Below, one piece after another: positions 8,247-19,150 of a stretch of 64,000 nt of DNA. Origin of the DNA: JAWVFM01 sp963843315 (lineage in GTDB: Bacteria; Actinomycetota; Thermoleophilia; Solirubrobacterales; 70-9). The stretch covers positions 124,001 through 188,000 of the forward strand of contig CAWJJU010000002.1 of NCBI GenBank assembly GCA_963843315.1. The letters run 5' to 3'. Every line of letters starts with the position of its first letter. The stretch's first letter is position 1. The notes under the pieces were generated by a model that saw only the letters and a program-made list of their open reading frames with translations, was not told the origin of the DNA and searched no databases. Both the position numbers and the translations under genes were made by a program.

Positions 8247-8780
8247 GTGGGATTCTTCGACAGGTTTAGGGCCGACAAGCAGGCCATCGAGGCAGCGCAG
8301 CAGGCGATGGGCCAGCCGGGCTTTGCCGAGATGGTCCAAGCCGTCCAGCAGCAGGCTGCGCAGATGCAGCAGCCGGGCAGGATGCAGGAGATGATGGAGC
8401 AGGCGCAGCGCGCCCAGGTCATCGCGACCTCCGGCGTCCAGACGCCGGCGACGATCAGGTCCATCGAGAGAGCGGGCGACACGGGCGAGGCCCCAGCCGC
8501 CGGCTCTGCCGCGCCGCCACCCGGCTTCGGGGCGCCGCCGCCCGGCTTTGGCCCGGCCGGACAGGCCCCGAGCCCTCAGATGCCGGGCATCCCGTTCGTC
8601 GCCGAGATGAGATTCGTGGTCGAGGTGCAGCCGGCTTCCGGCGCCCCCTACGAGGCGACGTTCAACCAGGAGCTCACGCAGCAGGTCGCCGAGATGCTGG
8701 CGCCCGGCTCGAAGATCATGGTCCGGGTGGATCCCGGCGACCCGAGCTCGATGCTGTTCTGGGGCGGACCCATCGACTAG
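8247..8780 (+). CDS. Uncharacterised Gln/Met-rich protein with a proline linker
   Basis: 177 residues from GTG 8247 with a good AAAGGAG ribosome site. Residues 1-60 form a Gln/Met/Ala-rich amphipathic helix region (QQAAQMQQPGRMQEMMEQAQ is one run). Next comes a Gly/Pro linker with repeated PPPGFG (about 90-110), and finally a compact beta-rich domain of about 60 residues ending PGSKIMVRVDPGDPSSML, a pattern seen in hypothetical proteins from actinobacteria. No signal peptide. Probably the second gene of an operon with the preceding membrane protein; function unknown. Confidence 0.7.
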   Translation: MGFFDRFRADKQAIEAAQQAMGQPGFAEMVQAVQQQAAQMQQPGRMQEMMEQAQRAQVIATSGVQTPATIRSIERAGDTGEAPAAGSAAPPPGFGAPPPGFGPAGQAPSPQMPGIPFVAEMRFVVEVQPASGAPYEATFNQELTQQVAEMLAPGSKIMVRVDPGDPSSMLFWGGPID

Positions 8781-8794
8781 GCCCCCGCGGGCGG

Positions 8795-9164
8795 TCAGGC
8801 GAGCGCCGCCAGCGCCTCAGCGCGGTCGTCGAACGGGCGCCAGCTCACGACCAGGCCGTTGCGCAGCTCGAAGAGCCACGCCATCTGCTCCTCGCGTGCC
8901 AGCTCGTGATGGGCCTGCCACCAGAACTGCCGCCGGATCATGGCCACCGCCCGCGGCTCGGACATCTCGATGTGATCCAGCTCGATGCGCTGTTCGAGCT
9001 CGCCCGTGTCGATCCGCCTCGCCCAGCCCAGCGCCTCGTCGATCCCGTGACGCGGCCCGCGCGAGGCGTGGATCACCACGTCGGGATGAAGGACGGCCGC
9101 GAACAACTCGAAATCCTGCTCGTCGAAGGCCTTGATGAATTTGACTATCGGAGCGGCGGCGCGC

Positions 9165-9175
<11 letters not shown>
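8795..9175 (-). CDS. SnoaL/NTF2-like domain protein
   Basis: 126 residues, about the size of one NTF2-like cone domain. The start helix (IVKFIKAFDEQDFELFAAVLHPDVVIHAS) and the following beta-sheet pattern match the SnoaL-like superfamily, which covers small isomerases, cyclases and binding proteins. The ATG at 9175 overlaps the end of secA by 11 bp, so translation is probably coupled to secA, which is unusual for this gene type. No specific substrate can be assigned. Confidence 0.72.
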
Positions 9176-12008
<2,833 letters not shown>

Positions 12009-12131
12009 GACCTCTGAGGGTACCGGGCCGGCGCGGGCGCTCAAGGGAATCGCGGGCCCGGCTGGATCCCGGCAGCTCGGAACGCCCGGGAACTGAGGCA
12101 GCGCCCGCCCGGCGGGCCTAGGCTCAGGCGC

Positions 12132-13496
12132 ATGAGGTTGATTGGATCCGTGGTCCTGGGGGCGGCAGCGGCTGCTCTCCTGGCCGTGCCGGCGGCTCCG
12201 GCGCTCGCCGCCCGAGGAGCGACCTCGCCCGCGCCGCCGCCGCTTCGCGGCGGCCACGGCCTGCACGTCGTGTCGGCGCAGCGCCTGAGCGCGCGCGACG
12301 TCGCCGTTCGCGTTTTCAGCCCGGCGCTCGGCAGGGCAGTCGACGTCCGCATCCTGCTGCCGAGCGGCTACGACTCGCACCCCGCGCGGCGCTACCCGGC
12401 CCTCTACCTCTTCCACGGGACGAGCGGACGCGCCTCGGACTGGATCGAGACGGGCGACGCGACGAAGACGACCGCCCATCGCCCGCTGATCACGGTGATG
12501 GCGGATGCCGGGTTCGACGGCGACGGCGGCGGCTGGTTCACGAACTGGTGGAACGGCGGCGATCTCGGCCCGCCGCGGTGGGAGAAATTCCACGTCCGCC
12601 AGCTCATACCGTGGGTCGACGCCAACCTGCGGACCATCCCGCGGCGACGCGGCCGCGCGATCGCCGGGCTCTCTCAGGGAGGCTTCGGCGCGCTGAGCTA
12701 CGCCGCGCGCCATCCCGACCTCTTCACGGCGGCGGCATCGTTCTCCGGTGCCGCCGAGATCGATCGCGACCCGCAGGCGATTGCCCTGGTCACTCCGGTC
12801 ATCGAAGCGACCGCCACCGGCCTCGACAACAGCTCCGACCCCGACGCGATGTTCGGCCCGCGGCTCACGAACGAGATCAACTGGAAGGCCCATGACCCCG
12901 CCACCCTCGCGACGAACCTTCGCGGGATGGGCATCTGGCTGTGGACCGGAAACGGGGAGCTCGGCCCACTCGACCCGCCCTCGCCCAACCCGGGAGCCCA
13001 GGCGATCGAGGCCGGCGTCCACACGCTGACCGTCCTCTTCCACGGTCACCTCGAGGACGCGCGCATTCCAAGCCACTTCGACGACTACGGCCCGGGCACG
13101 CACACCTGGCCCTACTGGACGCGAGACCTGAAGCAGTTCATCGGCCCCCTGATGCGGCGCTTCGGGCATCCCGCGTCGCGGCCGCGGGCAATCTCATACA
13201 AGTCGGGTGACGAACGCTGGAGCCAATGGGGCTGGCGGGTCGCCATGAAGCGACCCGCCCGGGCCTTCAGCGCCCTTCGCCACGCCACGCCCCGTCACTT
13301 CACGATCACGGGCGACGGGACGGCGCGCGTCACGACGCCGCCGGCCTTCAGCCCGGGCGAGCGGCTTGCGGTCACGCTCCCGGGCGGCGAGCAGAACCTG
13401 CGCGCGAACCGGACCGGCAGGCTGACGGTTCGCGTACCACTCGGCTCCTCGGCGGTTCGGGCGGCGGTCGCGGTCTCGCCCGCGCACTCGCGCTAG
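12132..13496 (+). CDS. Secreted alpha/beta-hydrolase, esterase D/antigen-85-like
   Basis: 454 residues with a clear signal peptide (residues 1-27, ending ALA-A). The hydrolase domain has LYLFHGTSG (oxyanion region), the GLSQGG nucleophile elbow with the catalytic Ser, and a late GTHTWPYW histidine, the order seen in the PF00756 esterase/mycolyltransferase family. A ~110-residue C-terminal extension after the His looks like a small beta domain (ITGDGTARVTTPPAFSPGE), possibly for wall binding. The true substrate (ester, mycolyl-like or xylan side chain) is not evident. Convergent with the acyl-CoA synthetase; the stop codons overlap by 4 bp. Confidence 0.82.
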   Translation: MRLIGSVVLGAAAAALLAVPAAPALAARGATSPAPPPLRGGHGLHVVSAQRLSARDVAVRVFSPALGRAVDVRILLPSGYDSHPARRYPALYLFHGTSGRASDWIETGDATKTTAHRPLITVMADAGFDGDGGGWFTNWWNGGDLGPPRWEKFHVRQLIPWVDANLRTIPRRRGRAIAGLSQGGFGALSYAARHPDLFTAAASFSGAAEIDRDPQAIALVTPVIEATATGLDNSSDPDAMFGPRLTNEINWKAHDPATLATNLRGMGIWLWTGNGELGPLDPPSPNPGAQAIEAGVHTLTVLFHGHLEDARIPSHFDDYGPGTHTWPYWTRDLKQFIGPLMRRFGHPASRPRAISYKSGDERWSQWGWRVAMKRPARAFSALRHATPRHFTITGDGTARVTTPPAFSPGERLAVTLPGGEQNLRANRTGRLTVRVPLGSSAVRAAVAVSPAHSR

Positions 13497-15058
13497 CTCC
13501 GCTCGGCCTCGCGCAGCTCGATCCGGCGGATCTTCCCCGTGAGGGTCTTGGGGAGGTCGTCGACGAACTCGATCCGGCGGGGATAGGCGTACGCCGACAG
13601 GTGCCCGCGCACGAAGGCCTGGATCTCCTTCGCGAGCTCGTCGCTGGGCTCATGGCCCTCTCCCAGGACGACGAACGCCTTGACGACGTTGCCCTTGGCC
13701 TCGTCGGGCGACGCAACGGCCGCTGCCTCGCGCACTGCCGGGTGCTCGATGCAGACCGACTCCACCTCGAAGGGGCCGATCCGGTAGCCGGCGGAGATGA
13801 TCACGTCGTCGGCGCGGCCGGCGTACCAGAAGTACCCGTCCTCGTCGCGCTCGGCGGCGTCCTTGGAGTGGAACCACTCGCCCTCGAAGTCGTCGCGAGT
13901 CGCCTCGGGGTTGTTCCAGTAGCCGAGCGGATAATGGGGGTTGGAGCGGGCACGTAGGCAGATCTCACCGCGCTCGCCGACCCCGACGGGGTTCTCGTCC
14001 TCGTCGAGGATCTGCACGTCCCAGCCGGGCATCGGCTTGCCCATGGAGCCCTCGCGCACCTCCATGAACGGGTAGTTGGCGCACAGCGGGTACGACTCGG
14101 ACAGGCCGTAGTAGTCGAGGACGGTCAAGCCGTACTGGTCTCGGAACCAGCGGATCGCCTCGGGGTTCAGCGGCTCGCCGGCCGAGCAGACGCGGCGGAA
14201 CATCTGCGGGTAGCGCTCGCCCGCGTCGTCGATCGCCATCATCGCCCGCATCGCAGTCGGGGTCGTGAACACGTTCGTGACCTCGTTTCGCGACAGGACC
14301 TCGAGCTGCTTGTGCGGGTCGAAGCCGCCCTCGCGCTGGTAGACGAACTGCGTGGCCCCGTAGCGCCAGGGGCCGATGAGCGGCGCGATTCCCGCCGCCC
14401 AGGCCCACTCCCCCATGCCGTGGAACAGCTCGCCGTCCTCCACCTGGTGGCAGTAGACGAACTCCTCGTGGGCGAGCACGTAGCGGTGGGCGTGAAGGAT
14501 GCCCTTGGCGAGGCCGGTGGTGCCGGACGTGTAGTAGAGCTGCGCGGGGTCGTCGCAGGACGTCTGGACGGTCTCGAACTCGGGCGAGCACCCCTTCAGC
14601 AGGCCCTCGTCGAGCACGACCACCTCGTCGACCAGGTCAGCCGGCATGCGGCCGGCGTTGGCCGCGTCGGTGACGATGACGCGCGGCTTGGAGTCGGAGA
14701 TCCGGTGCCCGATGCCCTCGTCCCCGTAGAGCACGGAGAGCGACAGCAGGATGGCGCCGAGCTTCCACGTGCCGAGGAACATCCCGGCCGTCTCCGGCGA
14801 CGCCGGCGCGCAGACGGCCACGCGGTCGCCGCGCTGCACGCCCCGTTCGGCCAGCAGGTTCGCCGCCTGGTTGGCGAGCGCGCGCTGCTCGCCCCAGCTC
14901 ACCTCGCGCCGGCCGCCGCGGAAGTCCTCGAAGACCATGGCGGGCTTGTCGGCCGGATGCTTGTCGCAGACGTCGGCGGCGATGTTGTAGGTCGCCGGGA
15001 CGTCCCACGCGTGCCGGGCGAAAGCCTCCTCGTAGCTGGAGACGCCGGCGGCGCTCAC
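13493..15058 (-). CDS. AMP-dependent acyl-CoA synthetase
   Basis: 521 residues. Activates a carboxylic acid via acyl-AMP to acyl-CoA. Motifs in order: the P-loop-like YYTSGTTGLAKGI, the YYGLSESYPL adenylate motif, WFHSKDAAERDEDGYFWYAGRADDVI with the hinge, and the C-terminal lysine PKTLTGKIRR. Length and motifs match the medium-chain/acetate-type ACS family, but the chain-length specificity cannot be read. Starts at ATG 15058, overlapping the hpf stop by 4 bp (ATGA), so it is translationally coupled to hpf. Confidence 0.88.
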   Translation of the reverse strand: MSAAGVSSYEEAFARHAWDVPATYNIAADVCDKHPADKPAMVFEDFRGGRREVSWGEQRALANQAANLLAERGVQRGDRVAVCAPASPETAGMFLGTWKLGAILLSLSVLYGDEGIGHRISDSKPRVIVTDAANAGRMPADLVDEVVVLDEGLLKGCSPEFETVQTSCDDPAQLYYTSGTTGLAKGILHAHRYVLAHEEFVYCHQVEDGELFHGMGEWAWAAGIAPLIGPWRYGATQFVYQREGGFDPHKQLEVLSRNEVTNVFTTPTAMRAMMAIDDAGERYPQMFRRVCSAGEPLNPEAIRWFRDQYGLTVLDYYGLSESYPLCANYPFMEVREGSMGKPMPGWDVQILDEDENPVGVGERGEICLRARSNPHYPLGYWNNPEATRDDFEGEWFHSKDAAERDEDGYFWYAGRADDVIISAGYRIGPFEVESVCIEHPAVREAAAVASPDEAKGNVVKAFVVLGEGHEPSDELAKEIQAFVRGHLSAYAYPRRIEFVDDLPKTLTGKIRRIELREAERS

Positions 15059-15402
15059 GCCTCGCGGCCACGCAGCCGGTTGACCAGGCGGCGCGTCTGC
15101 GAGCGCTTTCGCCGCAGCTCGCGGTGGCGCTTGACCTGACGGCGCATGTCCTCTGCCGCCTCGTGGATCGAGTGAAGCATCTCGGGCGAGCTCTCGCTGG
15201 CCCTCAGCGTCACGCCCTTCAGGTGCAGGGTCGCCTCGGCGACATAGCGGTCGGCGATCGAGGGGTTGCGCTCCTCGGAGAGCTCGATCTCGAGCTGGGC
15301 GAGCTCGGAGACCTGGCGGCCCATTCGCGCGAATCGCGTCTCGACCGCCTCTCGGAGCTCGTCCGTCACCTCCGTGTTCCGGCCCCTCACCTCGATGCGC
15401 AC
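15055..15402 (-). CDS. Ribosome hibernation factor HPF/RaiA, short form
   Basis: 115 residues starting MRIEVRGRNTEVTDELREAVE, the beta-alpha pattern of the HPF/YfiA S30AE domain that binds the decoding region of idle ribosomes. The C-terminal tail (KRHRELRRKRSQTRRLVNRLRG) is basic and lacks the dimerising domain of long HPF, so it would act like short HPF/YfiA. Coupled by a 4-bp overlap to the acyl-CoA synthetase downstream. Confidence 0.88.
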   Translation of the reverse strand: MRIEVRGRNTEVTDELREAVETRFARMGRQVSELAQLEIELSEERNPSIADRYVAEATLHLKGVTLRASESSPEMLHSIHEAAEDMRRQVKRHRELRRKRSQTRRLVNRLRGREA

Positions 15403-15468
15403 GATGGCCTCCTCGTCGTATTGGTCTACGACACCGATGGTACTCCCGCGCCTGCGCGCGGCGAGGGC

Positions 15469-16845
15469 TCAGGCGGAGCGCTCGAGGGTGCGCTGCGGGG
15501 CCATGCGCCGGGCCTCACGGACCGCGACCAGCTCGACGAGGGTGGCGACAACGTCGGGGTCGAATTGCCCGCCCGCGCCGCGGCGAAGCTCGGCGACGGC
15601 CTCCTCGACGGGCAGGGCGGACCGGTAGGGACGATCGCTCGTCATCGCGTGGAACGCGTCGCACACGGCGATGATCCGCGCCGCGATCGGGATCTCCTGC
15701 CCAACGAGGCCGTCGGGATAACCCCCGCCGTCGTAGCGCTCGTGGTGGCTTCGCACCACGGACCCCACCTCGCCGAGCAGCCCGCCGAACTCGCCGAGCA
15801 TCTTCTCGCCCGCGATCGTGTGGGCGCGCATGATCTCCCACTCCGCGTCGGTGAGCGAGTCGGGCTTCCGGAGAACCTCTCCGGGGATCGTCACCTTGCC
15901 GACGTCGTGCAGCAGCGCGCCGAGCTCGACGTCGCGCATCTGGAAGTCCTCGAGGCCCAGGCGCTCGCCCACCGCGGTCGCCAGCGCGACGACGCTTCGC
16001 GAGTGCCCGCCGGTGTACTCGTCGGAGGTCGTCAGCAGCTCCGACATCAGGTGCGCCGTCCCGCGGTAGGCACGACTCAGCAGCAGCGCGTTGTCGATCC
16101 GCGCCTCGCGCTCCTGCGCGAACATCCGTAGGAGAACCAGCAGAGGCAGCGCGGCAACGAACGTGTAGGGGGCGCCCACGCAGGCCATGGCGATCACGAG
16201 GCCGAGCGGCGTCAGGAACGCGTCGACCAGCAGAACGGAGCGGCCCTCTGCCAGCACGGCATGGACCGGAATGCCCTCTCCGAGGCTCGCGGCCGCCAGC
16301 GTCCTGGCGGTGTCGAGCCCGAGCTGGGAGGCAAACACCGCGAGGTAGAGCGGCCAGTCGCTCCAGGTGGGATCGGGCGCGCCGGCCAGCCCAAGCATGA
16401 GCGCGGGCCCGATGGAGAACCAGCCGTCGGCCATCATCACCAGCACGCGGCTGGGGTGGATCTCCCCGGAGATGACCTCGGGCATCCGGTCGGCGGCGAG
16501 CGCAGCCGACACGAGCAGGGGGACGTAGGCGGGCGGCAGCAGGAACAGCATCGGCACGAAGACCACCTGGGTGGCCACCGCCCAGCCGGCGCCGACCCGG
16601 AAGGCGACGCGATCCGCGAGGGCGTAGGCGACGACGAGCGCCAGCGCCAAGACCGGGTCGAAGTCGCGCCCCGCCGGGACGAATACGGCGATGGCCACGG
16701 CGGCAGCGGCGAACGAGAGGGCGGCGGCGATCGCAACGTGGCGCTCGCGCGAGCCGATGCGGCGTGAGCGCCGATCGCGCGCGTCGCTCAGGACGCGCTC
16801 GACCGCGGGGCTCGCTTCAGGACTCTGCCCACCCAGAGAAACCAT
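15469..16845 (-). CDS. Membrane HD-GYP domain protein (probable c-di-GMP phosphodiesterase)
   Basis: 458 residues. The N-terminal half contains about six or seven hydrophobic segments (residues ~35-260) resembling a MASE-type membrane sensor. The C-terminal half is an HD-GYP domain: LLHDVGK (His-Asp pair), the RAHTIAGEKML histidine, SHHERYDGGGYPDGL (GYP motif) and CDAFHAMTSDRPYR. HD-GYP enzymes hydrolyse cyclic di-GMP. All visible metal-binding residues are present, so activity is likely. Divergent from the secreted-protein pair at 17-18.4 kb, with a 150-bp shared promoter region. Confidence 0.88.
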   Translation of the reverse strand: MVSLGGQSPEASPAVERVLSDARDRRSRRIGSRERHVAIAAALSFAAAAVAIAVFVPAGRDFDPVLALALVVAYALADRVAFRVGAGWAVATQVVFVPMLFLLPPAYVPLLVSAALAADRMPEVISGEIHPSRVLVMMADGWFSIGPALMLGLAGAPDPTWSDWPLYLAVFASQLGLDTARTLAAASLGEGIPVHAVLAEGRSVLLVDAFLTPLGLVIAMACVGAPYTFVAALPLLVLLRMFAQEREARIDNALLLSRAYRGTAHLMSELLTTSDEYTGGHSRSVVALATAVGERLGLEDFQMRDVELGALLHDVGKVTIPGEVLRKPDSLTDAEWEIMRAHTIAGEKMLGEFGGLLGEVGSVVRSHHERYDGGGYPDGLVGQEIPIAARIIAVCDAFHAMTSDRPYRSALPVEEAVAELRRGAGGQFDPDVVATLVELVAVREARRMAPQRTLERSA

Positions 16846-16886
16846 GACTCGGTGCGAGTATCGGCATTAGCGGCCGGAATCCTGAG

Positions 16887-16941
16887 TGGACAGATGTTCC
16901 ATCCACCCCACGCCCCGCCGCGCCGATGGTCTAGTGCCGTC
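16887..16941 (+). promoter_or_regulatory. Upstream element shared by two paralogous secreted genes (copy 1)
   Basis: A ~55-bp stretch that aligns, with one 1-bp gap, to 17680-17735 in front of the second paralogue. Shared blocks are TGGAC..ATGTTC, then exactly 19 bp, then CGCGCCGAT, then GG.(C)TAG.GCCGTC. GGAC-N4-GTTC inside the first block is an imperfect inverted repeat resembling half of a LexA box (GAAC-N4-GTTC). Probably promoter plus operator; which sigma factor is unknown. Confidence 0.5.
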
Positions 16942-16995
16942 GCCATGGTGGCCGGCATCCCGCTCTTAGCCCTTCCACAAAGGAGATCTGTTCCC

Positions 16996-17631
16996 ATGAC
17001 ACGGAGGTTGCGCTTCGGATCCAAGGCGTGGGCACTCGCCTCACTCGGCGCTCTCGCGGCGATGGCGGCGTTTGCCCCCGGCGCGAGCGCCGACCTGACG
17101 GACGCCACACCGGATTGCCCCGCGATCAGCGGCGGCGACACCGTCTTCGCTCCGTGGGGGGACAACGCCCTCTACGCGCTCACCGACGGCGGCTCGTTCG
17201 AGGATGGCGCGGCCGGCTGGCTGCTCGACGGGTCCTCGGTCGTGGACGGCAACGAGTCCTATGACGTCGGCGGCGCGGCGGACTCGAGCTCGCTCGCCAT
17301 CGACCACAACGGCTCGGCGCGCAGCGCGTCGGTCTGCGTCGGCGTCGAGAACCCCTCGATGCGGTTCTTCGTGCGCTCCAGCGGCGGCGGCTTTGCCGCG
17401 CTGCTGGTCAAGGTGCGCTTCCCGGACGCCAACGGCGATGTCCGTACGTCGACGATCGGCATCGTCGGCAAGTCGGATTCATGGCAGCCCAGCCCGGTCG
17501 TCCCGATCGACGCGAACCTGATCGGGGTGCTGCCCGGCCGCCACACTCCGGTGCAGTTCAAGTTCGTCCCCCTCGGGAGCGGCGACTGGCAGATCGACGA
17601 CGTCTACGTCGATCCCTGGCGCTGCTGCTGA
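16996..17631 (+). CDS. Secreted beta-sandwich-like protein ending Cys-Cys, paralogue 1
   Basis: 211 residues from ATG 16996, supported by AAAGGAG at 16979-16985. The frame stays open upstream, but the signal peptide (MTRRLRFGSKAWALASLGAL, cut near ASA) fixes this start. The mature part has DCPAISGGDTVFAPW, a Phe-Glu-Asp-Gly-Ala-Ala-Gly-Trp motif, GNESY, a CVG.ENPSMRFF strand, SWQPSP, and the C-terminal VDPWRCC. The strand pattern looks like a carbohydrate-binding or galactose-binding-like jelly roll, which I infer only from the pattern. Its neighbour at 17797 is clearly homologous over the whole length. Function unknown; exported, possibly wall- or glycan-bound. Confidence 0.8.
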   Translation: MTRRLRFGSKAWALASLGALAAMAAFAPGASADLTDATPDCPAISGGDTVFAPWGDNALYALTDGGSFEDGAAGWLLDGSSVVDGNESYDVGGAADSSSLAIDHNGSARSASVCVGVENPSMRFFVRSSGGGFAALLVKVRFPDANGDVRTSTIGIVGKSDSWQPSPVVPIDANLIGVLPGRHTPVQFKFVPLGSGDWQIDDVYVDPWRCC

Positions 17632-17679
17632 GCCCACAAACTAAGGGCGCGGCTCAGACTTGAGCCGAAAGGGCGAAAT

Positions 17680-17770
17680 TGGACGAATGTTCGATTTATC
17701 TCTCGTGACCTCGCGCCGATTGGGATAGCGCCGTCCTCGCAAGACGGCACCCAGGACTTGATCTGGGTGG
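17680..17770 (+). promoter_or_regulatory. Upstream element (copy 2) and two-hairpin leader of the second paralogue
   Basis: 17680-17735 repeats the blocks seen before the first paralogue (TGGAC..ATGTTC, 19 bp, CGCGCCGAT, TAG.GCCGTC). It continues into two hairpins: GCCGTC-ctcgcaa-GACGGC (17730-17748) and CCCAG-gacttgat-CTGGG (about 17750-17767). Both precede the GAAGGAG ribosome site at 17782-17788. They could form a structured 5' leader; no known riboswitch family is recognised. Confidence 0.45.
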
Positions 17771-17796
17771 CTCAATCAACCGAAGGAGTGAGTTTG

Positions 17797-18438
17797 TTGT
17801 CACGGAAGTCACAGCTCTCAAAGTCTCGAGCCCTGCCTCTCGCCGGGCTCCTCTGTCTCGCAGTCCTCGCGCTGCTCGCCCCGGCCGCCAACGCGGGACC
17901 CCTCGTCGCGTCGGCCCCAGACTGCTCGAGCGGCGGCGACCAGGTATTTGCGCCCTGGCTCGACCCGGGCAGCTACGTGATCGACGACGGCGGCGCGTTC
18001 GAGGACGGCGCTGCCGGCTGGGGCCTCGCGAGCGGCGCCTCCGTCACGGGCGGCAACGAGTCCTATGCGGTGCACGCCGAGGGCGATTCACAGTCACTGA
18101 GCCTGCCCGCGGGCAGCTCGGCCACGAGCGCCACGGCGTGCGTGGGCATCGAGAACCCGTCGATGCGCTTCTTCGCCCGTTCGAGCGGGGGCGGCGTGCT
18201 CTCCTCCCTGCGCGTCGACGTGCTCTACGAGGACGCCGCGGGCACGGTCCATTCGCTCACGGTCGGCAACGTCGGCCGCAGCGGATCCTGGCAGCCGAGC
18301 CCGGTGATTCCGGTCGTCGCGAACCTCCTCCCGCTCCTCCCCGGCGATCACACGCCGGTGGAGTTCAGGTTCACGCCCGTGGGTGGCGCGAGCTGGCAGG
18401 TCGACGACGTCTACGTCGATCCCTGGCGCTGCTGCTGA
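17797..18438 (+). CDS. Secreted beta-sandwich-like protein ending Cys-Cys, paralogue 2
   Basis: 213 residues if started at TTG 17797, 8 bp after GAAGGAG; this gives a signal peptide that aligns with that of paralogue 1 (MSRKSQLSKSRALPLAGLL). GTG 17788 and TTG 17794 are alternatives. The mature region repeats all motifs of the first copy, including FEDGAAGW, GNESY, ENPSMRFF, SGSWQPSP and the terminal VDPWRCC. The pair arose by tandem duplication and each copy has its own upstream element, so they may be induced together or in turn. The final 68 bp overlap the end of comF on the other strand. Confidence 0.8.
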   Translation: MSRKSQLSKSRALPLAGLLCLAVLALLAPAANAGPLVASAPDCSSGGDQVFAPWLDPGSYVIDDGGAFEDGAAGWGLASGASVTGGNESYAVHAEGDSQSLSLPAGSSATSATACVGIENPSMRFFARSSGGGVLSSLRVDVLYEDAAGTVHSLTVGNVGRSGSWQPSPVIPVVANLLPLLPGDHTPVEFRFTPVGGASWQVDDVYVDPWRCC

Positions 18439-19066
18439 AGGAGCTCTCCGGGCAAGAGCGCGCGAACGCGGCGGCGGCCACCCAAGCGGTGCCGCCGCCG
18501 CGCAGCGCACCCGCGCATGCCGACAGCGTCGCGCCGGTGGTGACGACGTCGTCGACCAGGATCGCCGCGGCCGGCGGCGGCGCGCACAGGCGGACCCGGG
18601 GTGGGTCCGCCAGGCGCTCGGAGCGCTGCCGGCCCACCTGGCGCGGGCCGTCGTCGCGCACCAGGCACGGGCGGAGTGGCATGTCGCCGGCGGCCGCGAG
18701 TTGCCTGGCGATCTCGCCGGCGGGGTCGTAGCCGCGGCGGCGGGTGCGCGACGGCGCCGGCGGAACCGGGACCACTGCCGGCTCGGGCGCGGCCTGTGGC
18801 AGCACGCGAAGGATGGCCTCGGCGGCGACGCCGGCCAGCCCGAGGCGGCCGTGGAACTTCAGGCCGCCCACCAGGGACCTCACGACGCCCTCATAGGTCG
18901 CGGCCGCGAGGGCGAGGTCGGTCCCGGCGACCGCGAACCGGTGGGGCCGGCTCAGCGCGAGCGCCCGCCGGCAGCGGATACAGGCTGGTTGGGACGGAGG
19001 GCAGGCGCCCCCGCAGACCGCGCACAGCGGCGGAGCGAGCAGGGAGATGAGATAGCGGGCGAGCAT
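18371..19066 (-). CDS. ComF-family phosphoribosyltransferase-like protein
   Basis: 231 residues. An N-terminal zinc-finger-like motif (CAVCGGACPPSQPACIRC), a central RRRGYDPAGEIARQLA segment and the PRPP-binding signature AILVDDVVTTGATLSA define the ComF/GntX family, which is required for DNA uptake in naturally competent bacteria and of unknown role elsewhere. The last ~25 residues (after AAAAFARSCPE) are Arg/Ser-rich and overlap the convergent paralogue by 68 bp; the normal end of the family would be about there. No other competence genes are in view. Confidence 0.82.
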   Translation of the reverse strand: MLARYLISLLAPPLCAVCGGACPPSQPACIRCRRALALSRPHRFAVAGTDLALAAATYEGVVRSLVGGLKFHGRLGLAGVAAEAILRVLPQAAPEPAVVPVPPAPSRTRRRGYDPAGEIARQLAAAGDMPLRPCLVRDDGPRQVGRQRSERLADPPRVRLCAPPPAAAILVDDVVTTGATLSACAGALRGGGTAWVAAAAFARSCPESSFSSSARDRRRRRRPASSRHPRA

Positions 19067-19150
19067 CCGCCGACGGTGGCGAATCCACCGTCCGGCGGGG
19101 CGCGCAGATCGCGCCGCGGGCGCGCCGCGTCCGTCGCGGCCCGCGCCCCT

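Noticed and set aside
12009..13169. Long N-terminal extension of the secA frame
   Set aside because: It is antisense to the esterase and lacks SecA similarity; MPGRGIIDRALRLGE at 12008 is the normal SecA beginning.
15124..16131. Open plus-strand frames opposite hpf and the HD-GYP gene
   Set aside because: Mirror frames with His/Arg/Gly-rich composition; both real genes on the minus strand have clear family motifs.
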